Assembly: GCA_964401455.1 (NCBI GenBank)
Contig: CAYNYI010000052.1
Location: 1-20,715 of the forward strand
Source: CAYNYI01 sp964401455
Lineage (GTDB): Bacteria; Fibrobacterota; OXYB2-FULL-49-7; CAYNYI01
Reading direction: 5' to 3'
DNA: 20,715 nucleotides
The translations under genes and the position numbers were made by a program. Shown here in pieces: positions 1 through 8,100 of the stretch (position 1 is the stretch's first letter; each line of letters opens with the position of its first letter). The notes beneath the pieces were generated by a model. The model had not been told where the DNA came from, made no database searches, and saw only the letters and a list, made by a program, of their open reading frames with translations.

Positions 1-194
1 TGTTCAATGATTATTACCTTCCAGATAGAAACAAAGCGCTGTATCAATTCTTATTCTTTATCGCGTTGTATTTACCGGCCCATTCCCGAGCGCTCATGTT
101 TTTCGGTAAAAGATTTAAAATTGATTCAATTAAAAAATATAATAAACGCAAGGACGCTATGGGATATAGTATTTTTTTTTATATAAAAATTATA
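1..194. other. Left edge, no gene supported
   Basis: AT-rich sequence including a run of nine T at about 172-180. Frame 1 of the + strand stays open from the left edge to a TAA at 184-186, so the tail of an upstream gene cannot be excluded, but the translated composition is not convincing. A 98-codon ORF starting at 66 overlaps the start of the first real gene in another frame and looks spurious. Confidence 0.4.
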
Positions 195-223
195 TTGATT
201 TTTCCTGAATCACAGGCTATAAT
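195..223 (+). promoter_or_regulatory. Sigma-70-type promoter for the first beta-helix gene
   Basis: TTGATT at 195-200 (four of six consensus bases) is followed, after exactly 17 bases, by a perfect TATAAT at 218-223. The predicted transcription start near 230 gives a leader of about 60 bases ahead of the Shine-Dalgarno sequence AAGGAG at 278-283 and the ATG at 289. Seen in sequence; activity is inferred. Confidence 0.7.
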
Positions 224-288
224 ATCAATAAGTATTTCCTGTTTTTTTACATCCCTTTCTGTTGTGATAAAAGAAATAAGGAGCGTGT

Positions 289-1797
289 ATGACACGATGT
301 TTATTGTTTTTGTTTCTGACGGCCGCTATTATCTCCGCCTACGACTTCGGTCCGGTTCCTGAATTGCCATGGGATACCGCGGGCCGCGAGGTTATACGGG
401 TTTCCAATCAGCAGGAACTGGAAATAGAACTCGAACGCCAGGTAAGTAACCGTACCATTATTCTTGAAGCCGGGGTCTGGCAGTTTGCAGATTTTGATAC
501 GGCCTTTCACCGCGACTTTGAAAGTCTTGAAAATATTACTGTGCGCGGCGCTACCGGGAACCCTGAAGATGTTGTTCTTGTCGGGCCGGGCTTTAAAGAT
601 ACCTCCCGATGCGATACCAGGCTCTGCGCCGGCCACATCATTCGATTTATTAACTGTAAAAATGTTGTAGTGGCTGATTTCTCTTACCGGGAATGGGGAT
701 ATAACGGTCTCCAGTGGGAGGGTGACAGTACAGACGGAATTCTGGTACACAATATTCACGCTTATAATGTCCGTGAGCGTCAGATAAAGGGGTCTGCCGG
801 TCATTGCAAAAACATAGAAATCCGGTATTCCCGTTTTGAGAACGACTCCATCCCCCCGGCAGACTATATCTATAACGGTGATTATGTGGGCGGTATGGAT
901 ATTATGGGAGCGGACTGCTGGAATATTCATCATAATTTTTTCAGAGACATCAAAGGCGCCAATGAAGGCGCTCGTGCCGCCGTTTTTATCTGGCGTGATT
1001 CCCGGGACATTAACATCTATAGCAATGTTTTCATGAATTGCGACCGCAGTATCGCGATGGGCAACTCCGCAAACCCGTTTGACGGTACAAGACATGTTAC
1101 CAATGCTTTAATCTACAATAATTTTATTGTGGCAGGGGCGGGACGTACAATAGAGATCTGCGATGCCGACAGCGTTAAGTTCTACCATAATACTATTTAC
1201 AACAATCATGCGACATCGCGTGTCATCTATTCCGAAGACAGCTATGGAACTGAGTTAAAAAATAACATAATAATGAATTATCATACTAATACAAACGGGG
1301 GAGAAGAGCCTGTCGCGGAGAATAATGTAACACAATCTGTGGATGCAGTGTGGTTTGCTGATGCTCCAAATGGTGATCTCCATCTTACCATCCCCCTGGC
1401 GAATATACTGAATCAGGGCCTTAATCTTGGTCTGGATACCGACTTTGACGGTCATGCGCGCATTGATGCTCCGGATATAGGAGCCGACGAGTATAACAGC
1501 ACCAAAATTATAAGCTCTTTTGGCAGTCCGTCTTTTTCCGGGATTGCTTTAAGCGCTTTTCCCAACCCTTTCAATCCGGTAACATCGATTTTTTTAAAGA
1601 GTGATGGTCTGATCGCCGGCGATGATGTTAAATGGAGTCTGCGGATTTTTAACCCGCAAGGCCAATGCGTCCATCACCGATCTGTTTCCGGGCTCTCCTG
1701 TGAATGGAATGTTGAAAACCTTCCGTCAGGGACATATCTTGTGAAAGCAGCGGTCCATGGAAAAGTTTTGACCGGGCGGATTAGCCTGATTAAATAA
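289..1797 (+). CDS. Secreted parallel beta-helix protein with T9SS C-terminal sorting domain
   Basis: Predicted 502-residue exported protein. Residues 1-17 form a signal peptide (Arg at position 3, a Leu/Phe-rich core, likely cleavage after ISA). The middle, to about residue 402, has the short repeating rungs of a right-handed parallel beta-helix: recurrent patterns such as NIEIRYSRFEN, NIHHNFF, NIYSNVF, ALIYNNFI and VKFYHNTIYNN. It closes with DIGADEY at 396-402, a common end for this fold. From about 418 comes a sorting tail with NPFNP at 426-430, then a beta-rich domain ending ISLIK, as in T9SS cargo. AAGGAG lies 5 bases before the start. Beta-helix proteins are often polysaccharide lyases or carbohydrate-binding proteins, but I see no diagnostic catalytic motif, so substrate and activity are unknown. 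The next gene begins 38 bases downstream with no terminator between. Confidence 0.85.
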   Translation: MTRCLLFLFLTAAIISAYDFGPVPELPWDTAGREVIRVSNQQELEIELERQVSNRTIILEAGVWQFADFDTAFHRDFESLENITVRGATGNPEDVVLVGPGFKDTSRCDTRLCAGHIIRFINCKNVVVADFSYREWGYNGLQWEGDSTDGILVHNIHAYNVRERQIKGSAGHCKNIEIRYSRFENDSIPPADYIYNGDYVGGMDIMGADCWNIHHNFFRDIKGANEGARAAVFIWRDSRDINIYSNVFMNCDRSIAMGNSANPFDGTRHVTNALIYNNFIVAGAGRTIEICDADSVKFYHNTIYNNHATSRVIYSEDSYGTELKNNIIMNYHTNTNGGEEPVAENNVTQSVDAVWFADAPNGDLHLTIPLANILNQGLNLGLDTDFDGHARIDAPDIGADEYNSTKIISSFGSPSFSGIALSAFPNPFNPVTSIFLKSDGLIAGDDVKWSLRIFNPQGQCVHHRSVSGLSCEWNVENLPSGTYLVKAAVHGKVLTGRISLIK

Positions 1798-1835
1798 AAA
1801 GAGTCTCTAAATCTTAATACAAAGAACCTGAACTT

Positions 1836-3638
1836 ATGAAAAACGAAATACTTTACGAAGTCGATTCTTCCTCCAACAGCGAGGTGACGGCTTTCATGAA
1901 AAAGAAAATGACCGAATGGGCCGATTCAATCGACGGACACGGGATAGAGGATTTCGGGAACGAAATAGTTTTTAAAAGCATCCATTTTCGCCCCTATTAT
2001 CAGATGACTGTAACAACGCAGTATGAGGGTCGAAAAAAACTCGCAAAAAAGCAGCCGTATAACGGTGAGGATATTGAAGAATGTACTCTTCCTGATTATA
2101 AAAAGTATGACCGCTGGGAAATGCCGATGGGAAAAAGCGGCGCATACGAAGATACTTCAAATACGGAGCGTGTAAAGGGCTCCTCGAAGGTCAAAGACTG
2201 CGATACATGCAAAACCGCAGGTAAAATCACCTGTCCTGACTGCGGCGGCAGGGGTGAAGAGACTTGCGGAAACTGCCGGGGGACCGGAGAAGTAAACTGC
2301 TCCCGCTGCGCTGGAAGCGGAGAAATTAAGTGCAGAGTCTGCAATGGAAGCGGTGACCACGGCTACAGTACCTGCGGGTCCTGCGGAGGCAAGGGCCATG
2401 TTACTGTCTCGGGCTATTCCGACACGAGTCAGGGCTGGAAACAATGTGCGCGTTGCGGCGGAAGCGGCCGGGGACAAAAAAGGACGTGCAGCGCCTGCGG
2501 CGGACGGGGGACACAATCATGTTCATACTGCAGTGGTTCGGGGAAAGAAACATGTTCGGTATGCGGGGGGACCTGCAAAGTCACATGTTCCAGGTGCAGC
2601 GGCAATAGAGAAATAATATGTACTTCCTGCAAAGGCACAAAGCGTCTTCTATGGCATCTTGAGGTCCTTCAGCAATTCAAGCCGGGTTCAGATACTTCTA
2701 TAGTTCCGAACGCGGATGTTCATCCGGCTTTTCCCGATCTCCCTGATCTCATATGGAATGAAGACCCGATGGATGTATTTTCAGAGGGTGCGGAGAATAG
2801 TCTGCCGGAAGCTTTATTCGAGGGTTTCCCTGTGGACAGGGCATACAGGGAAGCGAGAACCGCGCTTCTTGAGAAAGGCCCGCTCGGAGAGACCGGATCC
2901 TCGGTTAAAGTCCTTCGGCAATATGTTGACGTCAAGCGCTGCGAAGTTTATGATATGCAGTATGAATACGAAGGTAAAGCCTACAGGATCATTCTTTACG
3001 GCCCCGATGGTAAATTTTATGCCCTTGAAAGCCCTTTTATGGATATGTCCAATGAGTGTTTTCAGAAATCAAAGGACCTTTCTGAATCCGGGGATATCGG
3101 AAAAAGCGTTGCTTATCTTCTGACGGCGCTCAGGCTCGATACCCAGGACCTCAGAAAGAGTGAGCATTCGGAATTTTATGAGGAGCTTCTCCTTAAATTC
3201 AGGAGCAGCTATAAAAGGAATGTTATTCTCGCTACATTGATTTCTCTGCCTTTCTTCTCTTATCTTTCGCTTGTTTTTTACAGAAATCCTGTATTTATCT
3301 TTTCCTTTATTTCCTCCTCATACGAAGGTGTCCGTCCTTTTGCTCATTCTATTGTAATGGCGGCGCTATACACAGGGCTTTCTCTTTTTTCTGTGAAAGC
3401 TCTTTATGAGAAGATCCATGATGTTTTTAATTCGCGGCTTCGAAGTCCGTCTTTTAGACGGTCATTCACAATTTTGCTTACATTCTCGGCCAATCTGTTT
3501 ATATGGGCGGGGCTTTTTCTCGGAAGCCTGTCAGGCGCGACTCTGCTAATTACAGAGTTTCTTTTAGGCATAGGCCCGGTGCGTAGCTTTTTCGAGGGAA
3601 TCATGCCGGCAATTATAAAAATTCTTCCCGGAGTTTAA
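1836..3638 (+). CDS. Membrane protein with twelve CxxC motifs (DnaJ-type zinc-finger region, no J domain)
   Basis: 600 residues in three parts. Residues 1-120 are soluble and of unknown family. Residues 122-265 hold twelve CxxC pairs (first cysteines at 122, 133, 144, 155, 166, 180, 204, 218, 229, 240, 251 and 262). Eight of them are full CxxCxGxG repeats like the DnaJ cysteine-rich domain, which normally has four repeats binding two zinc ions. Twelve pairs could bind six zinc ions; this is inference. No HPD tripeptide or J domain is visible. A soluble region (about 270-455) is followed by three or four hydrophobic segments (about 462-482, 501-520, 543-563 and 564-580), so the protein is probably membrane-anchored by its C-terminus with the zinc region in the cytoplasm. 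There is an in-frame stop just upstream of the ATG and the Shine-Dalgarno is weak. It is probably co-transcribed with the following TM2-like gene. A chaperone-like or thiol/zinc scaffold role is possible but not shown. Confidence 0.75.
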   Translation: MKNEILYEVDSSSNSEVTAFMKKKMTEWADSIDGHGIEDFGNEIVFKSIHFRPYYQMTVTTQYEGRKKLAKKQPYNGEDIEECTLPDYKKYDRWEMPMGKSGAYEDTSNTERVKGSSKVKDCDTCKTAGKITCPDCGGRGEETCGNCRGTGEVNCSRCAGSGEIKCRVCNGSGDHGYSTCGSCGGKGHVTVSGYSDTSQGWKQCARCGGSGRGQKRTCSACGGRGTQSCSYCSGSGKETCSVCGGTCKVTCSRCSGNREIICTSCKGTKRLLWHLEVLQQFKPGSDTSIVPNADVHPAFPDLPDLIWNEDPMDVFSEGAENSLPEALFEGFPVDRAYREARTALLEKGPLGETGSSVKVLRQYVDVKRCEVYDMQYEYEGKAYRIILYGPDGKFYALESPFMDMSNECFQKSKDLSESGDIGKSVAYLLTALRLDTQDLRKSEHSEFYEELLLKFRSSYKRNVILATLISLPFFSYLSLVFYRNPVFIFSFISSSYEGVRPFAHSIVMAALYTGLSLFSVKALYEKIHDVFNSRLRSPSFRRSFTILLTFSANLFIWAGLFLGSLSGATLLITEFLLGIGPVRSFFEGIMPAIIKILPGV

Positions 3639-3639
3639 A

Positions 3640-4092
3640 ATGTTGGATAAGGTCAGAATACAGACAAGAAATGATTTTCCGGTCGCGATAGAGGAGCTTA
3701 AAGCCTGGGCCGGTGATACCTTTAAAAGAAACAAAGCCTGGATAATTACCTTCTTTAGCTGTATTACATTCGGTTATGTCGGGCTGCATGCGCTTTTAAG
3801 AAAAAACTATCTTAAATTTGCCGCGTCAATTTTGACTTTCGGATTTTTCGGACTCGGAATAATGTCCGAAACATTGGTGTTGCTTCGGAATAAATATCCC
3901 GATAAGGAAGAAGGGGTACTGAAGGTCTCATGGCACCCGGTTGTCAGGATACTGTTGTTTTTTCTCTATCTTGTTTTCGCGGAGATAGTACTTATTCTTG
4001 TACTTGATTTTTTCGGGGTCGGTTATTCGGACCTTCAAAATTTCGACATAGACGAGTTCCTTCAGAAAATGCGGGACTATATCGAACCCTAA
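3640..4092 (+). CDS. Small TM2-like membrane protein
   Basis: 150 residues starting one base after the stop of the CxxC protein, with GGAG at 3630-3633 inside the end of that gene, so the two are very likely translated together. Three hydrophobic segments are visible: about 33-52, 58-82 and 99-127. The first two are joined by a short basic turn (LLRKNYLKF). The pattern F-G-Y-V-G-L-H-A-L-L-R-K-N-Y, then a second helix with GFFGLG, resembles the TM2 domain family (two helices with a G-x-H-x-F-Y-L-G type turn), though the aromatic-Gly part of that turn is diverged. The C-terminal 20 residues are acidic and soluble. Function unknown; the tight linkage suggests it works with the upstream protein in the membrane. 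Its last bases overlap the end of queF on the other strand. Confidence 0.65.
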   Translation: MLDKVRIQTRNDFPVAIEELKAWAGDTFKRNKAWIITFFSCITFGYVGLHALLRKNYLKFAASILTFGFFGLGIMSETLVLLRNKYPDKEEGVLKVSWHPVVRILLFFLYLVFAEIVLILVLDFFGVGYSDLQNFDIDEFLQKMRDYIEP

Positions 4093-4481
4093 TCCGGTCT
4101 CTCCGCAGTTGTAACAGCATATATTCCGCCGCGCGGGGTCCATTCTATTTCCACGTTCAGCCATTCCGGTTTGCAGCATTCGAAAAGCGCGTCGGCAATC
4201 TCATTGGTGACATATTCCTGCCAGCATGTTTTTGTACGCCACGAAGTCAGATAATCCCGCACTGATTTGCTTTCAAGGATTTTTTCTTTTACTTTGTATT
4301 CAATTGTAACAACACCCTGGTCATGCCTCCCCGATACCGGGCATATACTCTGAAATTCGGGGAAGTCCCATCTAACGGTGACATTGTTCCCGCGTGAAGG
4401 AAACGCGGAAAGTTCCGCTCTGTCGGCTTTTTCTGTTTTCGCCTCCGAAGCCATATTTCTGTAATCGGTTTCTCCCGGCAT
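4089..4481 (-). CDS. queF: NADPH-dependent 7-cyano-7-deazaguanine reductase (preQ0 reductase)
   Basis: QueF reduces the nitrile of preQ0 to the amine of preQ1 in queuosine tRNA modification; it acts in the cytoplasm. The 130-residue protein has the family landmarks in order: the nucleophile Cys47 in SICPVSG, Asp54, the NADPH-binding motif ESKSVRDY at 70-77, Glu89, and the closing TPRGGI at 115-120. The length fits the short unimodular type. Compared from memory with Bacillus subtilis QueF, the block from Cys47 to Glu89 aligns without gaps, but the His that normally precedes the conserved Glu is Gln88 here, and the usual GQPD is GRHD. The start lies one base after the stop of the upstream Nudix gene, with AAGGAAAA in front, indicating translational coupling. 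The stop is TAG, unlike the TAA of the neighbours. Confidence 0.88.
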   Translation of the reverse strand: MPGETDYRNMASEAKTEKADRAELSAFPSRGNNVTVRWDFPEFQSICPVSGRHDQGVVTIEYKVKEKILESKSVRDYLTSWRTKTCWQEYVTNEIADALFECCKPEWLNVEIEWTPRGGIYAVTTAERPD

Positions 4482-4482
4482 A

Positions 4483-4992
4483 TTAATTTTCCTTTTCTTT
4501 GAGTTTCATAAAATCAGTTAAAGCCTTCCTGTGGCTGTTAAACGGGGGAGAAGGCATTTTATCGGGGCTGAAAAATTTTGCGTCCACGGCGTCATCCCCG
4601 CATTCGGGGGCGGCTGTTCCCTTAATTCCTGTTTTATAGGCAAGTACCAGGACCGACTCGTAAAGCGGGTCTTTCTGATGATAGGCACCGATAAGCTCCG
4701 GCGAATCACCCGTAATACCGGTTTCCTCTATAAGCTCTCTGAGAGCCGCCGCTGCCGGGTCTTCATATGCTTCAATAAAACCGCCCGGAAGCGCCCATTT
4801 CCCCATGGCCGGTTCTCTTCCGCGTTTTATGAAAAGTATATTTCCGTTTTCGTCCTCCGTAACCGTAACAGCGGCCGGTGTCGGGTTATGATAAAAAATA
4901 AAACCGCATTCCGGGCAAGCCGGTCTGGTTTTCCCGGACTCTTTGACGGTTTTCATGCCGGTTCCGCATAATCGGCAGTAGTTTAATTCCAT
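4483..4992 (-). CDS. Nudix hydrolase with N-terminal zinc ribbon
   Basis: 169 residues. A zinc ribbon is formed by Cys6-x2-Cys9 and Cys26-x2-Cys29, followed by the linker YHNPTPA typical of zinc-ribbon Nudix proteins. The Nudix box at 71-93 matches Gx5Ex7REUxEExGU completely: Gly71, Glu77, Arg85-Glu86, Glu89-Glu90 and Gly92. The family cleaves nucleoside diphosphates linked to another group (X), using Mg2+ or Mn2+ held by the box glutamates. NudC-like NADH pyrophosphatases share the zinc ribbon but are longer, so the substrate here cannot be assigned. It is the first gene of a two-gene - strand unit with queF. The best Shine-Dalgarno, AGAAGG, lies about 14 bases from the ATG, farther than usual, so initiation may be weak. 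Confidence 0.85.
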   Translation of the reverse strand: MELNYCRLCGTGMKTVKESGKTRPACPECGFIFYHNPTPAAVTVTEDENGNILFIKRGREPAMGKWALPGGFIEAYEDPAAAALRELIEETGITGDSPELIGAYHQKDPLYESVLVLAYKTGIKGTAAPECGDDAVDAKFFSPDKMPSPPFNSHRKALTDFMKLKEKEN

Positions 4993-5057
4993 AGGGCAGA
5001 AATATACCTTCTTTTAGGGATGATTTGCAATATCAGAGTCACCTTAAAAACTATTTA

Positions 5058-5086
5058 TGAATATCCTTGAAAAAAATATATGTCAA
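5058..5086 (-). promoter_or_regulatory. Candidate promoter for nudix-queF
   Basis: On the - strand a perfect TTGACA (plus-strand 5081-5086) is followed after 17 bases by TATTCA (plus-strand 5058-5063), a partial match to TATAAT. It lies about 65 bases upstream of the Nudix start codon. The -35 box overlaps the centre of the palindrome at 5073-5096. Sequence match is seen; activity is inferred. Confidence 0.45.
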
Positions 5087-5094
5087 CATATATT
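5067..5094 (+). promoter_or_regulatory. Candidate promoter for nifJ
   Basis: TTGAAA at 5067-5072, a 16-base spacer, then TATATT at 5089-5094, about 70 bases before the nifJ ATG. TATTTT at 5091-5096, with an 18-base spacer, is an alternative -10 box. The palindrome at 5073-5096 fills the spacer and covers the -10 region, where a repressor would block polymerase. Confidence 0.45.
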
Positions 5095-5096
5095 TT
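5073..5096. promoter_or_regulatory. Palindromic operator candidate between nifJ and nudix
   Basis: Perfect inverted repeat AAAATATATG-TCAA-CATATATTTT: arms of 10 bases around a 4-base spacer. Its position over both divergent candidate promoters is that expected of an operator for a dimeric regulator. The arms are nearly all A and T, so chance is a real alternative in this AT-rich gap. It does not match any operator consensus I can name with confidence. Confidence 0.4.
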
Positions 5097-5162
5097 GTAC
5101 TCGGAAATTTAAAAAACGAAACCGGATTCTCTAATTAAATAATTGTCCTAAAAGGAGCTTTT

Positions 5163-8100
5163 ATGCCAAAATCCACTAAAAAAATGGTACCCTATGACGG
5201 TAACTCCGCCGTGACTCATGTGGCCCACGCCACTAACGAAGTTATGACGATTTATCCCATAACTCCTTCATCAAATATGGGTGAGGAAGCAGACGCCAAA
5301 TCTGCCAGGGGAGAAAAAAATATCTGGGGAGCGGTTCCCGATGTAGCGGAGCTGCAGTCTGAAGGCGGTGCTTCCGGAGCTGTTCACGGTTCGCTTTCCG
5401 CGGGTTCGCTCACAACTACTTTTACCGCATCGCAGGGGCTCCTGCTTATGATACCGAACATGCACAAGATCGCGGGTGAAATGCTTCCTTCGGTATTCCA
5501 CGTGTCGGCGCGTTCGGTTGCCTGTCAGGCTCTTTCTATTTTCGGTGATCATAGCGATGTTATGGACGCCAGAGCGACCGGGTTCGGTCTTTTGTCTTCC
5601 GCAAGCATACAGGAAGCCATGGATTTCGCGCTTATAGCTCAGGCTGCCTCGCTCGAATCAAAAGTTCCTTTTATTCATTTTTTTGAAGGTTTCAGGATTT
5701 CTCATGAGATCCAGAAAATCGAAGAAGTTTCCAAAGACCACATGGTGAAAATGATAGAACAAAAATTTGTCGACGATTTTCATAAAAAAGCCATGTCTCC
5801 CGATCATCCGGCAATCAGGGGTACCTCCCAGAACCCGGATGTCTTTTTCCAGGGGCGTGAGTCTGTCAACAAGTATTACGATGACGCGCCTGCGGTTGTT
5901 CAGAAATACATGGACAAATTCGCTAAACTTACAGGCCGCACTTACAAAATATTTGAATATATCGGCGATCCTAAAGCCACAGACGTAATCGTATGTATGG
6001 GTTGCGGATGCGAAACAATTCACGAAACGGTCGATCACCTCCGCAAGAAAAATAAAAAGAAAGTCGGTCTTCTCAAAGTCCGTCTTTACAGGCCGTTCGA
6101 TGCCAAGGCCCTCATAAAGGCTCTTCCAAAATCGACTCAGCGTATCGCTGTTCTTGACAGAACTAAAGAGCCGGGAAGTTCCGGTGAACCTCTCTTTCTG
6201 GATGTAGTTTCGGCTGTAGCGGAGAGTATGACAGAGAAAAAACCGTCCTTCAAGAAAATGCCTGTAATTATAGGTGGAAGATACGGTCTCGGTTCCAAGG
6301 AGTTCACCCCCGGAATGGTCGCCGGGATATTTGATGAATTATCCAAAAAGAACCCGAAAAAACGTTTTACTGTCGGTATCGAAGATGATATAACCAATAC
6401 CTCCATTAAATATGATCCGGAATTTGATATAGAGGGCGATGTGCATACAGCCATGTTCTATGGTCTCGGATCGGACGGTACCGTCGGCGCGAATAAAAAC
6501 TCGATTAAAATTATCGGAGACAATACCGATAACTACGCGCAGGGTTACTTTGTGTACGACTCCAAAAAAGCCGGCGCGATAACCATATCTCATCTGCGTT
6601 TCGGTAAAAAGCTTATAAGAAAACCATACCTTATTTCCAAAGCCGGCTTCATGGCCTGTCATAATTTCTCATTTCTTGAGAAATACGATATGCTTAAAGA
6701 CCTTAAGAAGGGCGGAACGTTTCTTCTGAGTTCACCTTACGGTGCCGATGAAGTCTGGTCGAAAATGCCAAAGAAAGTTCAGCAGCAGATAATAGATAAA
6801 AAAGCTAAATTCTATGTAATAAACGCCATAGATATAGCTGAAAAAGTCGGTCTCGGAGGAAGAATCAATGTAATAATGCAGACCGCGTTCTTCAAGCTCG
6901 CTAAAGTAATCGACGAGAAACTTGCCGTTGACAAGATCAAGCAGGCAATTAAAAAGACATACGGCGCAAAAGGTGATGACATCGTCAACATGAACTGTGC
7001 TGCGGTTGACCGCGCTCTTGACAAAATTGAGGAAGTCAAAGTTCCCGCCAAAGCGGATTCAAAAATCCAGATGCCGGCGACAGTGCCTTCGAGTGCCCCA
7101 AAATTTGTTCGTGAAACTACCGCGAGGATTATAAGGCAGGAAGGAAACGACGTAAAGGTCAGCGAGATGCCGTATAACGGAGAATGGCCGGTAGGGACCA
7201 CTCAGTATGAGAAAAGAAATATCGCCATACATGTGCCTGTCTGGAATTCTGAAACATGTATTCAGTGCGGTCAGTGTTCTCTTGTTTGTCCTCATGCGGC
7301 AATACGGCCGAAGATATATGATCCGAAACACCTTGAAGGCGCTCCCGAGACCTTTAAAAGCACGGATGCCAGAACACCAAAACTCGCCGGTCTTAAATAT
7401 ACGCTGCAGAATGCTCCGGAAGACTGTACCGGATGCGGAGTCTGTGTGGATAATTGTCCTAAAAATGAAGATGAAGCCATCAAAATGCAGCCTCAGGCGC
7501 CTCTTCGTGAGACAGAAAGGAAAAATTGGGACTTCTTTACAAAAATCCCTGATCCCGATATCTCGAAGTTCCGTATTAACAGCGTAAAAGGAAGCCAGTT
7601 CATGCGTCCTCTCTTTGAGTTCTCAGGAGCATGCGCCGGTTGCGGAGAAACCCCGTATGTTAAACTTCTTACTCAGCTTTTCGGGGACAGACTGCTTATA
7701 GCCAATGCTACAGGCTGTTCTTCAATATATGGCGGAAATCTGCCCACAACGCCTTATACAAGCCGCCCGGACGGTAAAGGGCCGGCCTGGAACAATTCTC
7801 TATTCGAGGACAATGCAGAAATCGCCTTTGGAATGAGGCTTTCGGTAAATAACCTTGAGAAAAACGCGATGATACTTCTCGAAGAGGTCGCATCGGAAAC
7901 ATCCGATTCTTCGCTTAAGAAACTCATTTCTGAAATTAAAGGGTTGCCTCAGAGCGAGCAGGCCGAGATAGAAGCTCTTCGCGCTAAAATTGAAGAACTT
8001 AAAACGATCTGTAAAAAAGGTAAAAAGAAAGAGAAACAGCTCGCGCTTTTGGCCGACTATCTCGTAAAAAAATCTGTTTGGGCACTCGGTGGAGACGGAT

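Noticed and set aside
66..362. 98-codon + strand ORF at the left edge
   Set aside because: It overlaps the start of the beta-helix gene in another frame, has no ribosome site, and runs through the promoter and leader of that gene.
301..1095. 264-codon - strand ORF opposite the first beta-helix gene
   Set aside because: It is antisense to a well-supported secreted protein and shows no recognisable domain.
3988..4016. Hairpin AGTAC/GTACT followed by T tract near the end of the TM2-like gene
   Set aside because: Only a 5-bp stem with an 8-base loop, and it lies inside the coding sequence; too weak to call a terminator.
7890..8070. Charged, helical stretch in nifJ taken at first for an insertion
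   Set aside because: Single-chain pyruvate oxidoreductases of this length normally carry a variable helical segment before the GDG thiamine motif.
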